Source: an uncultured Thiodictyon sp. (GTDB lineage: Bacteria; Pseudomonadota; Gammaproteobacteria; Chromatiales; Chromatiaceae). From it: DNA of 62,370 nt. Below are positions 34,980 through 43,632 of the stretch, one piece after another. A program made the translations under genes and the position numbers. Position 1 is the first letter of the stretch. Each line of letters starts with the position of its first letter. The notes under the pieces were generated by a model. The model was not told where the DNA came from, did no database searches, and was given only the letters and a program-made list of their open reading frames with translations. The stretch spans positions 1 to 62,370 of the forward strand of contig CAILVI010000133.1 of the NCBI GenBank assembly GCA_903837595.1, in the 5' to 3' direction.

Positions 34980-36262
34980 CTTCCGGCCCAGTCCATCGCT
35001 GCGCCCCGCCCGGTTGAGACGCAGTGCGACCGCACCGGACGGCACCCTGCGTGTTCACCATGACCCGCCGGCGAACGGGAACCGGATTACCCCACCGGGC
35101 CACGTCCCCGGTGGTAATGGGCCAACTGCAAAAAGTCTAGCACGCGATCACGGGGACGGGATCTGGTTTGCGTCAGTGCGCGGGGCAAGTGCGGGGACGG
35201 GCGGCGCCTTGGTTGGGCACAGTCGCGACGATGCCGCCCCTTGTGAGCCCGATGGATACAGGTGGGACGAGCCCGGGGAAGCGTCGATCCTGCGAACATT
35301 TGAGAACCAGCATGAGTAAAGGAAATGAAAAGGATTGACAGGATTTCATGGGGTTTGCAGCGGACGTTGTCGATCCACCTCGCGGGAAATCATCCTGTCA
35401 ACGCGGTGTAATCCTGTTGATCCTGAGCCGCTTCCTGCCAGCCGTTGGCTCAACGGGGGCTGCGCGGTGCTAGGGTTCGCACTGCGGGGACCAAGCGCGG
35501 CGCAGGGACTGTAAGCCACGCCGCGACCGCGGACCAGGGCGCGCAGGACATTCTCCGCCCCCGAGGCGCCGCAGCCGGATTCCTCCCCTGCCGCCTCCAG
35601 CAGTCACTCAGCACCGCTGTCGTGGCTCCAACGGCAGACTAAGCGATTCGTCATTTCGCAACGCGCTATGAAATATGGTAAATTTCTTGTAAACAGTATC
35701 TCGACTGGATTACCGATCCTGCTACCTCCATATCCATCAATAAGGCCACCAAGCAGCGGCCAACCCAGGCGCCAACCGTAAAGCCGGAACTCGCTAGGAA
35801 GTGGGGACACCAGGACTAAACCTGGCCCATGCCGGGATCGGCGCGCCGCTGCCGACACACTGCCCGTCCTATACCTGGTTGTGCTCGGTAGATCTGGACC
35901 GGGGCGCTCCGCTGGTGCCGGTGCTGTCACGGTGTGTGATCGGTCACACTCATGATGGCCGATTATCTCTATGATGAAGTCAACGTAGTCTCCTGCCTCT
36001 CATCGACGACCACCATATCTTAGGTGGTTGGGGCAGGGCCACCGTCACCCGTCTGCTTGCCCGCTTCACTGGCTGGCCGATGATCCTTTGCTGCTGCCGA
36101 TACAGCCAACATCAGTTCTACTGGACGCAGCGGCTGCGTCAGCTCCCAGACCAATAGATTGGCCGGAGGCAACTCCTGACCACCGCCACTGGTGCGCGTG
36201 ACACATGAGTCCCTGATGGTGGCGAACTTAACCTGAAGTCGCATGCGCACGAGAGACCCACA
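34980..36262. other. Long intergenic region between divergent pilin cassettes
   Basis: 1.28 kb without a convincing gene. It contains the interspersed repeat at 35331-35427, an AT-rich stretch at about 35640-35720 that could hold promoters, and a small hairpin ACCACC-N8-GGTGGT (36008-36027) shortly before the rightward pilE. Short open frames here lack ribosome sites, family resemblance and steady codon use. Promoters for both cassettes must lie inside it. Confidence 0.6.
35331..35427. repeat. Interspersed repeat, ATCCTGTTGATCCTG family
   Basis: AGGATTGACAGGATTTCATG on the left is opposed by ATCCTGTCAA and then AATCCTGTTGATCCTG on the right, so the element folds on itself. A relative lies at 47142-47220. 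Confidence 0.65.
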
Positions 36263-36667
36263 ATGCTTATTTTAACCAATAGGCCGAAGCCCGCCGGTTT
36301 CACCGTCATTGAACTAATGATTAGCGTCGCCATCATTGGCGTATTGGCCGCGATCACGATACCGGGCTATCGCCAGCATGTCGTTCGCGCCAACCGAGCT
36401 GCAGCCCAGGCGGAGATAATGGAGATCGACAATCGCCAGCAGCAGTTCCTGCTGTCCAACCGCAGCTATGCCAGCACGACCACCCTGGTGTCCAGCGGCT
36501 ACGCCTTGCCGACCGCGGTCGCGACAAACTATAGTTATGACATTGCCGTGGGAACCGGGACCGTTCCTTATTATCAAGTGACCTTCACCGCCATCGGGTC
36601 CCAAACCGGCGATGGCAATCTGACCTTAGATAGCAATGGTGCCAAGACGCCATTAGCCAAGTGGTGA
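36263..36667 (+). CDS. pilE: PilE-like type IV pilin, rightward cassette
   Basis: A 134-aa prepilin with a short leader and the cleavage site KPAG-FTVIELMISVAIIGVLAA (Glu5 present), then YRQHVVRANRAAAQAEIMEI and the DNRQQQFLLSNRSY pattern usual for PilE minor pilins. It has no cysteines, unlike the leftward PilE. It is first in the rightward cassette, whereas pilE is last in the leftward one. Confidence 0.9.
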   Translation: MLILTNRPKPAGFTVIELMISVAIIGVLAAITIPGYRQHVVRANRAAAQAEIMEIDNRQQQFLLSNRSYASTTTLVSSGYALPTAVATNYSYDIAVGTGTVPYYQVTFTAIGSQTGDGNLTLDSNGAKTPLAKW

Positions 36668-36708
36668 TATGACCTGAGCGCGTCCAACCGCGCAGGGGAG
36701 CCCCGAAC

Positions 36709-37278
36709 ATGAGAACCATGCCGGCTGTGTTGACTCTTCGCCGCAACCGCGGTACGACCTTGATCGAGGTGCTGGTCACTGTCGCCATTCTCAGCATCGG
36801 CCTGATGCCATTGCTTGCACTCCAGGCCCGGCTGGAGATCGCCGGGCTCGAAGCCTATCAACGCGCCCAGGCCTTAGTCCTGCTCGAAGACATGGCCAGC
36901 CGCATCGCCAACAATCGCGCTGCGGCAGCCGGCTATGTGACGACGACCCCCGTCGGGGCGGGCGTCACGTGTCCCAGCACCAGTACCACCCGTCAACAGA
37001 TCGATCTGAAGGAATGGTGCGATGCCCTTCAGGGTGCGAGCGAAACGAGCGCGAGCAGTCGACTCGGGGCCATGCTCGGTGGGCGGGGTTGCATCGCCAG
37101 CCTGGGCAATGGGGACTATCTTCTGACCGTGGCCTGGCAGGGTATGGGGCCCATCGCTGCCCCCCCGGCCGGAGTCGCCTGCGGCAAGGACTCCTATAAC
37201 GGTGATACGGGCACCCCCTGTGCGAATGACCAGTGCCGACGAACGGTCACGACCCTGATTCGCTTTGCTGCACTGTGA
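36709..37278 (+). CDS. pilV: PilV-like minor pilin, rightward cassette
   Basis: A 189-aa prepilin: RRNRG-TTLIEVLVTVAILSIGLM (cleavage after Gly, Glu5), then ALQARLEIAGLEAYQRAQAL and EDMASRIANNRAAAAGY, the PilV pattern. Four or more Cys lie in the C-terminal half. It is 41 bp after pilE and 9 bp before pilW. Confidence 0.9.
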   Translation: MRTMPAVLTLRRNRGTTLIEVLVTVAILSIGLMPLLALQARLEIAGLEAYQRAQALVLLEDMASRIANNRAAAAGYVTTTPVGAGVTCPSTSTTRQQIDLKEWCDALQGASETSASSRLGAMLGGRGCIASLGNGDYLLTVAWQGMGPIAAPPAGVACGKDSYNGDTGTPCANDQCRRTVTTLIRFAAL

Positions 37279-37287
37279 TGTGAGCCC

Positions 37288-38622
37288 ATGAACAAGAGGC
37301 CGTCTCCCCTCAGCCCTCGGCCGACGCTATGCGGCTGGCTGTCCGGTTTTACCCTGATCGAGCTGATGATCGCGCTCACCATCGGCCTGCTGATGCTGGT
37401 GGCACTCGTCGGCCTCTTCGCCAGCAGCAGCCGCAGCAACAACGAACTGGCCAAGATGAACAGCCTGATCGAGAATGGGCGCTTCGCCATGCAGTTGCTG
37501 CAAGATGACCTCATTCTGGCCGGGTTCTGGGGAACGTTCTTACCTGATTTCAATGACCTGTACCTTACTACGCCACCCATCGACCTACCCCTCGCCGTCC
37601 CCGACCCCTGTCTGGCTTATGCCAGTTGGGACGCCGCCTACCGGACCAACCTCATCGGCACACCGGTCCAGGTTTACGACGCCATACCCACGAGTTGCAG
37701 CAGTGTCATAACCAACCGGCTCGCCAATACGGATATACTCGTCGTCCGCTATGCCGAGTCCTGTGCGTTATTGTGGAATACCGGCACCTCGACCTGGTCG
37801 GCCGATCCCACCAGCCCCAACTGTGAGGCCAACGTCGACGGCAAGCTCTATTTCCAGTCGTCGTTGCAGCCGGTTCCTACTCCGACTGGATGCACAGCAG
37901 AAAGTCGTTATGTGCTTGGCACCACCGGCTTCACATTGCACAAAGGCAACTGCGGCGCCTATGCCAATAAGCGGAAATTCAACTCTCACGTCTATTATAT
38001 CCGCAATTACGCAGCAACCTCCGGAGATGGCATTCCCACCCTGGTACGCGCCGATTTCGATCTTGCCGGTGGGACGCTCGCTCATCAAACCGCGACCGCA
38101 CTGATCGAGGGTATCGAGGGCTTCCGGGTGGAGCTTGGCTTCGACACCCTCAGTAAGACCACCCAGCAAGTTGATTATTATTCTGTGCCAACCCAATGGG
38201 ATTCGACGAGCGCCAATACCCCGAAAAACCGGGGTGACGGAATTCCTGATGGCCCCTTTGCCCGCTGCACCAATGCCACCACCGGGACACCGTGCATCGC
38301 GAGCTGCAGCCCGTCCGGACAGCCAACAACCTGTAATGTCGCGACCTACAACTGCAACCCAACAACCGATACCGCGTGCATCGCGAAGCGGCAACTGGTG
38401 AATGTGACCGCGGCCAGGGTCTATGTATTGGTGCGCGCCAGGGAGCGCACACTGGGATATACCGACGCCAAGACCTACCATCTCGGCAGCGGCACCACCA
38501 CTGACGTGTGCTCCAAGCTGATGCCGATATCTCCCTGCACTCTTGACTCAGGCTACAAGCGCCATACCTTTTCCACGACGGTGCGCCTGACCAATGTCTC
38601 AGCCCGACGGGATATGCCATGA
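37288..38622 (+). CDS. pilW: PilW-like minor pilin, rightward cassette
   Basis: A 444-aa prepilin, about 140 residues longer than the leftward PilW. SG-FTLIELMIALTIGLLMLV is followed by FASSSRSNNELAKMNSLIEN and GRFAMQLLQDDLILAGFWG. The extra length is a Cys-rich insert near residues 320-370 (CTNATTGTPCIASC and CNVATYNCNPTTDTAC). Its stop overlaps pilX by 4 bp. Confidence 0.9.
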   Translation: MNKRPSPLSPRPTLCGWLSGFTLIELMIALTIGLLMLVALVGLFASSSRSNNELAKMNSLIENGRFAMQLLQDDLILAGFWGTFLPDFNDLYLTTPPIDLPLAVPDPCLAYASWDAAYRTNLIGTPVQVYDAIPTSCSSVITNRLANTDILVVRYAESCALLWNTGTSTWSADPTSPNCEANVDGKLYFQSSLQPVPTPTGCTAESRYVLGTTGFTLHKGNCGAYANKRKFNSHVYYIRNYAATSGDGIPTLVRADFDLAGGTLAHQTATALIEGIEGFRVELGFDTLSKTTQQVDYYSVPTQWDSTSANTPKNRGDGIPDGPFARCTNATTGTPCIASCSPSGQPTTCNVATYNCNPTTDTACIAKRQLVNVTAARVYVLVRARERTLGYTDAKTYHLGSGTTTDVCSKLMPISPCTLDSGYKRHTFSTTVRLTNVSARRDMP

Positions 38623-39110
38623 TCCGCCCCACCACTGGCAAGCAGCGCGGCGCCGTCCTGGTGATCAGTCTCGTGCTGTTGGTGATGCTTACCCTGCTGA
38701 CGGTCACCGCACAGAATCTGAGCACGACCAATCTCAAGACCGTTGGCAATATGCAATTTCGGGATGAGGCCATCGCCGCCGCCAACCGGACCATTGCGCA
38801 GGTGCTCAGCTCGCCTTTCACCACCAACCCGGTGGCCCAGTCGATCACTGTCGATATCGATAACGACGGTGACACCGATTATGTCGTGGCCATGGCACAG
38901 CCGCAGTGCCTGAGTGCCGCGCAAGCCGGCAACGCGGCACCCAGCAGCCTATCGCTGGGCACGGCGATGACATCGCAGACGACGTGGACCACCCTCTGGG
39001 ACCTGGACGCGAGCGTGGGTGGCACCAATGCCGGCGGCGCGGTGGTGCGGGTGCATTGCGGTGTGCGCGTGCTGTTGTCCGAATCCGAAAAGACCGCGGC
39101 CTGTCCATAA
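38619..39110 (+). CDS. pilX: PilX-like minor pilin, rightward cassette
   Basis: A 163-aa protein: KQRGAVLVISLVLLVMLTLL is the PilX-type N-terminus, then AQNLSTTNLKTVGNMQFRDE, corresponding to the family LEERMAGN region, and a domain ending EKTAACP. Its 3' third is also seen as a decayed copy at 42945-43085. Confidence 0.85.
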   Translation: MIRPTTGKQRGAVLVISLVLLVMLTLLTVTAQNLSTTNLKTVGNMQFRDEAIAAANRTIAQVLSSPFTTNPVAQSITVDIDNDGDTDYVVAMAQPQCLSAAQAGNAAPSSLSLGTAMTSQTTWTTLWDLDASVGGTNAGGAVVRVHCGVRVLLSESEKTAACP

Positions 39111-39134
39111 TCACATCCACGCAAAGGACTCACC

Positions 39135-42100
39135 ATGAACGCCCACTTCCTGCGTCACTGGCTGACAGCTGTGTTGTTGGCAGTTGCGCTGCCGAATGCG
39201 GCCGATGATATCGATCTGTTCCTTCAGCCGACCCCCCTGGCGACTGAAAACATCCCGAATGTACTCATCTTACTGGATAACACGGGCAATTGGAGCCAAG
39301 CATTCACTAACGAAATAAAAGCCTTGGTATCCACATTCGACGGCCTCCCCATCGACCCGCCGGTCTGCGACGGCAATCCGTCGGTCTGCACACCTGAGGC
39401 CCCGAGATTTCGCGTGGGGTTGATGCTGTTTAGCGAGACCGGCCGTGGCAATTCCAATACCGACGGTGCCTATGTTCGGGCCGCCATAAGACCGTTGACC
39501 ACTGACAACAAGAGCAAGTATAAGGCGCTGATCAATAGCCTTGATGTGGGGTCTGACAAATCAAACAGCGGCAAACTGGGCAAGACCATGGCGGAGGCCT
39601 TCCGTTATTACTCAGGTGCGGCCCCCTACGCCGGCAACTATAAGGTCAAGACCGATTATACCGGCAACATCTACGGCGCGGCCGCGTCCAATGCCATCTA
39701 TGCCCTGTCGGGTAACGCCCTGACGGCCATGAATGGGACCCAGTATCTGAGCCCGGTGCTCACCGGTAGCTGCGGGCGCAATTTTATCATCTATATCAGC
39801 AACGGCGCGGCACAGGACAGCGCCGCGGATATCGACGCGGCGACGACCGAACTGACCAGCGCGGCAGCGACCGCGAGCATCAGCGGCGCCACGACCGTGA
39901 TACCGATCTCGCCCACCGGTTCCCAAAGCAACGTCGCGGATGAATGGGCCAGATTCATGTACCAGAGCAACCGCAATATCATCACTTATACGCTGGATGT
40001 AAATAGGGTCACGAGTGGCCAGGGTCCGGGTTGGACCGCGCTGTTGCGCAGCATGGCCGGCGTGAGTAACGGCAAGTATTTCGATGTCAGCTCCAGTGCC
40101 GGCGTGAATGGCTCAGAAATCAGTAACGCGCTTGGTAAGATCTTCTCCGAGATCCAGGCGGTAAACGCCGTGTTTGCATCGGTGAGCCTGCCCGTGAGTG
40201 TCAGCACCCAGGGCACTTATCTGAACCAGGTTTATGTCGGTATGTTTCGCCCGGATGGGAATGCCTACCCACGCTGGAACGGCAACCTGAAGCAATACAA
40301 ACTGGGACTGGTTGGCAACACACTGAAGTTGCAGGATGCCGATAGCGCCGCTGCCATCAACGCCAACACCGGATTCATCACTGAATGCGCTCGCAGCTTC
40401 TGGACCCCGGCGAGCGTGGACAGCTATTGGACATTTAGCCCTCAGGGCGGCTGTCTGGCCGTCGCCACCTCGAAGAATTCCAATTATCCGGACGGCAACA
40501 TCGTTGAAAAGGGCGCCCAGGCCTATATGCTGCGTTCGTGGAGCAACACGTATTGGCGCAACGTCCAGACGTGCTCGGCCACGTTCGCCTCCTGTACTAC
40601 CCTGCTGACTTTCAACAGCAGCTATGCCACCCAAAGCCTGCTCGGCGCCGCGAGCACCACGGAGCGTGACCAACTGATCAATTGGGAAAAGGGGCAGGAT
40701 GTCGATGATGAGCGAGTTCAGTCCTGGTTCGAGACCATGCGTCCATCGGTCCATGGTGACGTGCTGCACTCACGCCCGGTGGCGTTGAACTATAGCAGCG
40801 AGTCATCGCCGCAGATCGTGGTGTTTTACGGCGGCAACGACGGTCTACTGCGGGCAGTCAACGGCAACCGCACAGACAGCAGCTTCAACACGGCCGCCGG
40901 CGACGAGCTGTGGAGCTTCGTGGCACCGGAGTTCTATTCCTCGATCAAGCGGCTGCGCACGAACAGCCCGCAAATCAGTACCGTCGGCAATACCTCGGGG
41001 GGGCGCTTGCCTAAACCCTATGGCGTCGACGGTTCGGTGACGGCCTACCAGGACTCCAGTCACACCTGGATCTACGCCGGCATGCGGCGCGGCGGTCGGG
41101 TGGTCTATGCCCTGAATGTCACCGCACCAGCCAGCCCGACCCTCAAATGGAAAAAGGGCTGCCCCAATCAGGGCGACGACACGGACTGCACCAACGGCTT
41201 CAACGGTATCGGTCAAAGCTGGTCGACACCCCACGCATTCAAAGCTGCGGGCTATACGAATCTGGCAATTCCTGCACCGCTGCTTATCATGGGTGGAGGC
41301 TATGACACCTGTGAGGATGCCGCTCCGCACACCTGCACCTCAGCGACCAAGGGCAACCATATCTACATATTGGATGCGGATACCGGCGCACTGCTCAAGA
41401 CGTTTGACATCGACCGTGCGATGGCCGGCGACATCCTCCACGTCCCGGACAGCAGCACGGGTCTGGCCAAATGGGCCTATGCGGCTGACCTGGGGGGCAA
41501 CCTCTACCGGCTTTCCGGTGCCACGGCCAATACCCCGTTCGGCACCACCGACCCGGCGAACTGGACCATCACCAAGATCGCCGCCTTGGGTTGCGACACC
41601 CCCGCGAGCTGCACCGCCAACCGCAAGTTTATGTTTGCGCCGGATGTGGTCCAGCAAAATGACGCCTATATCCTGATGATCGGCTCCGGCGACCGGGAAA
41701 AGCCGCTGAGCGGTTTCACCTCGGCCTATGGCGTCAGCAACTATTTCTTCAGGGTCAGCGACAAACCGACCGTCACTGACTGGTTGTCTTCGGAGAACAC
41801 AGAGAACGGCAATTGCGGCGCCAACCTCATCTGCCTGAACTCACTACTGCCGATACTCACGACGGCGACCCCGACCCAGGCCAGCCTGGATACGAAACCA
41901 AAGGGTTGGTATCTGGGCCTGAACGCCCACGAACAGGTAGTCACCTCCGCCGTGACCGTGTTCGGTACCACGACCTTCAGCAGCCATACCCCGGCGCTGC
42001 CGGTGGCGGGCTCCTGTTCGTCGAACCTGGGGACAACGCGGGTCTATAACATCGACTTTACCACCGCTGCCAGTGCTAATGGCACCGCGACGACCCAAAC

Positions 42101-42329
42101 CAATCCCGATGGAACCACGACTACGACGACCGGAAGTCGATCGGAAACGGTCGCCGGGGGTGGCCTGCCGCCCTCGCCAGTGGCGGGAATGGTACGGCTG
42201 GAGTCCGGCGCGATTGTCCCCTTTGTGATCGGGGGAAGCCCAACCTCTCCGCTGGAGGCCAAGCTGGCCAAGGCGGCCGTCGCGACCACCCGGCCGAAGG
42301 GCCAAATTTACTGGTACATCCAGAAGTAG
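39135..42329 (+). CDS. pilY1: PilY1-type pilus tip protein, rightward cassette
   Basis: A 1064-aa exported protein with a signal peptide (HWLTAVLLAVALPNAADD). Residues ~40-330 form a vWA-like domain whose MIDAS is altered: NVLILLDNTGNWS has D48-x-T50-x-N52 in place of DxSxS. The C-terminal PilC/PilY1 propeller is present (YGGNDGLLRAVNG, IYAGMRRGGRVVYALN, WAYAADLGGNLYRL), but the calcium loop before YAADLGGN reads PDSSTGLAKW and lacks the alternating Asp residues seen in the leftward PilY1. It is a tip adhesin/assembly factor that may have lost Ca2+ control. A low-complexity TTTTTG stretch near residue 995 precedes the C-terminal tail. Confidence 0.9.
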   Translation: MNAHFLRHWLTAVLLAVALPNAADDIDLFLQPTPLATENIPNVLILLDNTGNWSQAFTNEIKALVSTFDGLPIDPPVCDGNPSVCTPEAPRFRVGLMLFSETGRGNSNTDGAYVRAAIRPLTTDNKSKYKALINSLDVGSDKSNSGKLGKTMAEAFRYYSGAAPYAGNYKVKTDYTGNIYGAAASNAIYALSGNALTAMNGTQYLSPVLTGSCGRNFIIYISNGAAQDSAADIDAATTELTSAAATASISGATTVIPISPTGSQSNVADEWARFMYQSNRNIITYTLDVNRVTSGQGPGWTALLRSMAGVSNGKYFDVSSSAGVNGSEISNALGKIFSEIQAVNAVFASVSLPVSVSTQGTYLNQVYVGMFRPDGNAYPRWNGNLKQYKLGLVGNTLKLQDADSAAAINANTGFITECARSFWTPASVDSYWTFSPQGGCLAVATSKNSNYPDGNIVEKGAQAYMLRSWSNTYWRNVQTCSATFASCTTLLTFNSSYATQSLLGAASTTERDQLINWEKGQDVDDERVQSWFETMRPSVHGDVLHSRPVALNYSSESSPQIVVFYGGNDGLLRAVNGNRTDSSFNTAAGDELWSFVAPEFYSSIKRLRTNSPQISTVGNTSGGRLPKPYGVDGSVTAYQDSSHTWIYAGMRRGGRVVYALNVTAPASPTLKWKKGCPNQGDDTDCTNGFNGIGQSWSTPHAFKAAGYTNLAIPAPLLIMGGGYDTCEDAAPHTCTSATKGNHIYILDADTGALLKTFDIDRAMAGDILHVPDSSTGLAKWAYAADLGGNLYRLSGATANTPFGTTDPANWTITKIAALGCDTPASCTANRKFMFAPDVVQQNDAYILMIGSGDREKPLSGFTSAYGVSNYFFRVSDKPTVTDWLSSENTENGNCGANLICLNSLLPILTTATPTQASLDTKPKGWYLGLNAHEQVVTSAVTVFGTTTFSSHTPALPVAGSCSSNLGTTRVYNIDFTTAASANGTATTQTNPDGTTTTTTGSRSETVAGGGLPPSPVAGMVRLESGAIVPFVIGGSPTSPLEAKLAKAAVATTRPKGQIYWYIQK

Positions 42330-42340
42330 TGGACGCTCCG

Positions 42341-42913
42341 ATGAAAATCCGCCAGCTGACCCGAATCGGGTGTGGTGTCCGCAAGTTCGCGCTGCGCGGC
42401 TTTACCCTGATCGAGCTGATGGTGACGGTTGCGGTGATGGTGGTCCTGGTGATCGTCGCCACCCCGGCCCTTAACGATGCCACGCTGGGCAACCGACTGA
42501 CGTCCTATGCCAGCCGGCTGATGGCGGGTGCCTATTTGGCCCGCGGCGAGGCCATCAAACGCAATGCCCTGATCACGCTTTGTGCGTCGTCCAATGGCAC
42601 TGGTTGCGCCACCTCGGGCGGATGGGAACAGGGTTGGATCGTCACCTGCGCCTCCAACAACAGCGTGACCTGCACCAGCGGCGGGACCGGGTCGCCGATT
42701 GTTTTTCAGCGCCAGGGAGCGTTGCCGATCGGCTTCAAGGTCATCTCCACCGACCCGCTGAGCCTACTCTTCCAGCCCACCGGTGTGGGTACGACCCAGG
42801 CGACGCTTAAGTTCTGTCGGACCTCGCCGCTCGGCAAGCAGGAACGCCAAGTCACCATCGGCGCGACCGGCGGTGTGTCGGCAAAAAGAACAAGCACGGG
42901 TTCCTGCTCTTAG
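42341..42913 (+). CDS. fimT: FimT/GspH-type minor pilin, rightward cassette
   Basis: A 190-aa prepilin: KFALRG-FTLIELMVTVAVMVVLVIV (Glu5), then LMAGAYLARGEAIKRNALIT, CASSNGTGC and GWEQGWIVTC, the GspH/FimT pattern. The ATG at 42341 is 11 bp after the pilY1 stop; a GTG overlapping the stop is an alternative. It is last in the rightward cassette, while its counterpart is first in the leftward one. Confidence 0.88.
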   Translation: MKIRQLTRIGCGVRKFALRGFTLIELMVTVAVMVVLVIVATPALNDATLGNRLTSYASRLMAGAYLARGEAIKRNALITLCASSNGTGCATSGGWEQGWIVTCASNNSVTCTSGGTGSPIVFQRQGALPIGFKVISTDPLSLLFQPTGVGTTQATLKFCRTSPLGKQERQVTIGATGGVSAKRTSTGSCS

Positions 42914-42944
42914 CCGGTCGGGGGTGGCGAAGCTGGTGGCGGGA

Positions 42945-43085
42945 CAGTTCGGCCCCCGGTAGCCTGTCCCTGGGCTCAGGGATGGGCTCACATTCCTTGT
43001 GGACCCGGACGCCACCGTTTCGGGCAACAATGCCGGGGGCACGGTGGTACGGGTCCGCCAGGGGTGCGCGTGCAGGTGACCGAAT
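42945..43085 (+). pseudogene. Decayed pilX 3' fragment
   Basis: From CGGCCCCCGGTAGCCTGTCC to GGTACGGGTCCGCCAGGGGT this stretch aligns base by base, with small indels, to the 3' third of the intact pilX (about 38935-39070). In one frame it reads LVDPDATVSGNNAGGTVVRV against LDASVGGTNAGGAVVRV of PilX. No start codon or full frame remains. Confidence 0.75.
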
Positions 43086-43136
43086 GCAAACAACTTCGCC
43101 ATTTTTTGTGATTCTCACTGTCTGCGGGAGTCCCTC

Positions 43137-43489
43137 ATGAAAGTCCTATTGTTGCGCCGCTGGCTGGCAACCAGCCGATTGCTCTTTCCGCTGTCGACCT
43201 CGGCCGAAGATATCGACCTGTTCTTGCAACCGTCCCCCCAGGCGGCGAACGACATCCCGAATGTACTCATGCCGATGGAACCGCGACGACCGGCAGTCGA
43301 TTCGAGACGGTTGCCGAGGGTGGCCTGTCGCCCTCGCCCGTGGCCGCAATGCTCAGGCTGGACTCCGGCGCGATTGTCCCCTTTTGTGGTTGGGGAAGCC
43401 CCGCCTCGCCGCTCGAGGCTACGCTGGCCACGGCCGCCACTGTGGACAACCGACCCAAGGGCCAGATTTACTGGTATATTCAGAAATGA
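43137..43489 (+). pseudogene. pilY1 remnant: first and last ends joined by a large deletion
   Basis: The start MKVLLLRRWLATSRLLFPL and AEDIDLFLQPSPQAANDIPN correspond to residues 1-44 of the intact PilY1 (ADDIDLFLQPTPLATENIPN). After GTACTCAT (43263-43270) the sequence jumps to DNA matching the last ~75 codons of pilY1, in another frame: GSRFETVAEGGLSPSPVAAM through RPKGQIYWYIQK and a stop at 43487. About 2.8 kb is missing, and a further small indel breaks the tail frame. This is a third, dead copy of pilY1. Confidence 0.88.
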
Positions 43490-43632
43490 TGCGATCACCA
43501 ACCCGACCACCGGCCGGCGCGGCCGACGGCCGCGCCGGGGGGCGAGGTGGCCGCAACGGGGATACTCTGTCTTGCCACCCCCGCCCCTGCCGTGTCTAAT
43601 CCGACCTTGAGACACTCCGAGAGCCCCCGCCC

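Noticed and set aside
35604-35930. Possible 108-aa minus-strand gene in the pilin spacer
   Set aside because: No ribosome site, no recognisable motif and mixed base composition; kept as intergenic.
36020-36250. Possible 76-aa minus-strand gene upstream of the rightward pilE
   Set aside because: Overlaps the likely pilE promoter region and shows no coding signs beyond being open.
43137-43610. Intact 157-aa secreted protein starting like PilY1
   Set aside because: After residue ~45 the frame is out of phase with the pilY1 3' end that the DNA matches, so it is a deletion scar, not a new gene.
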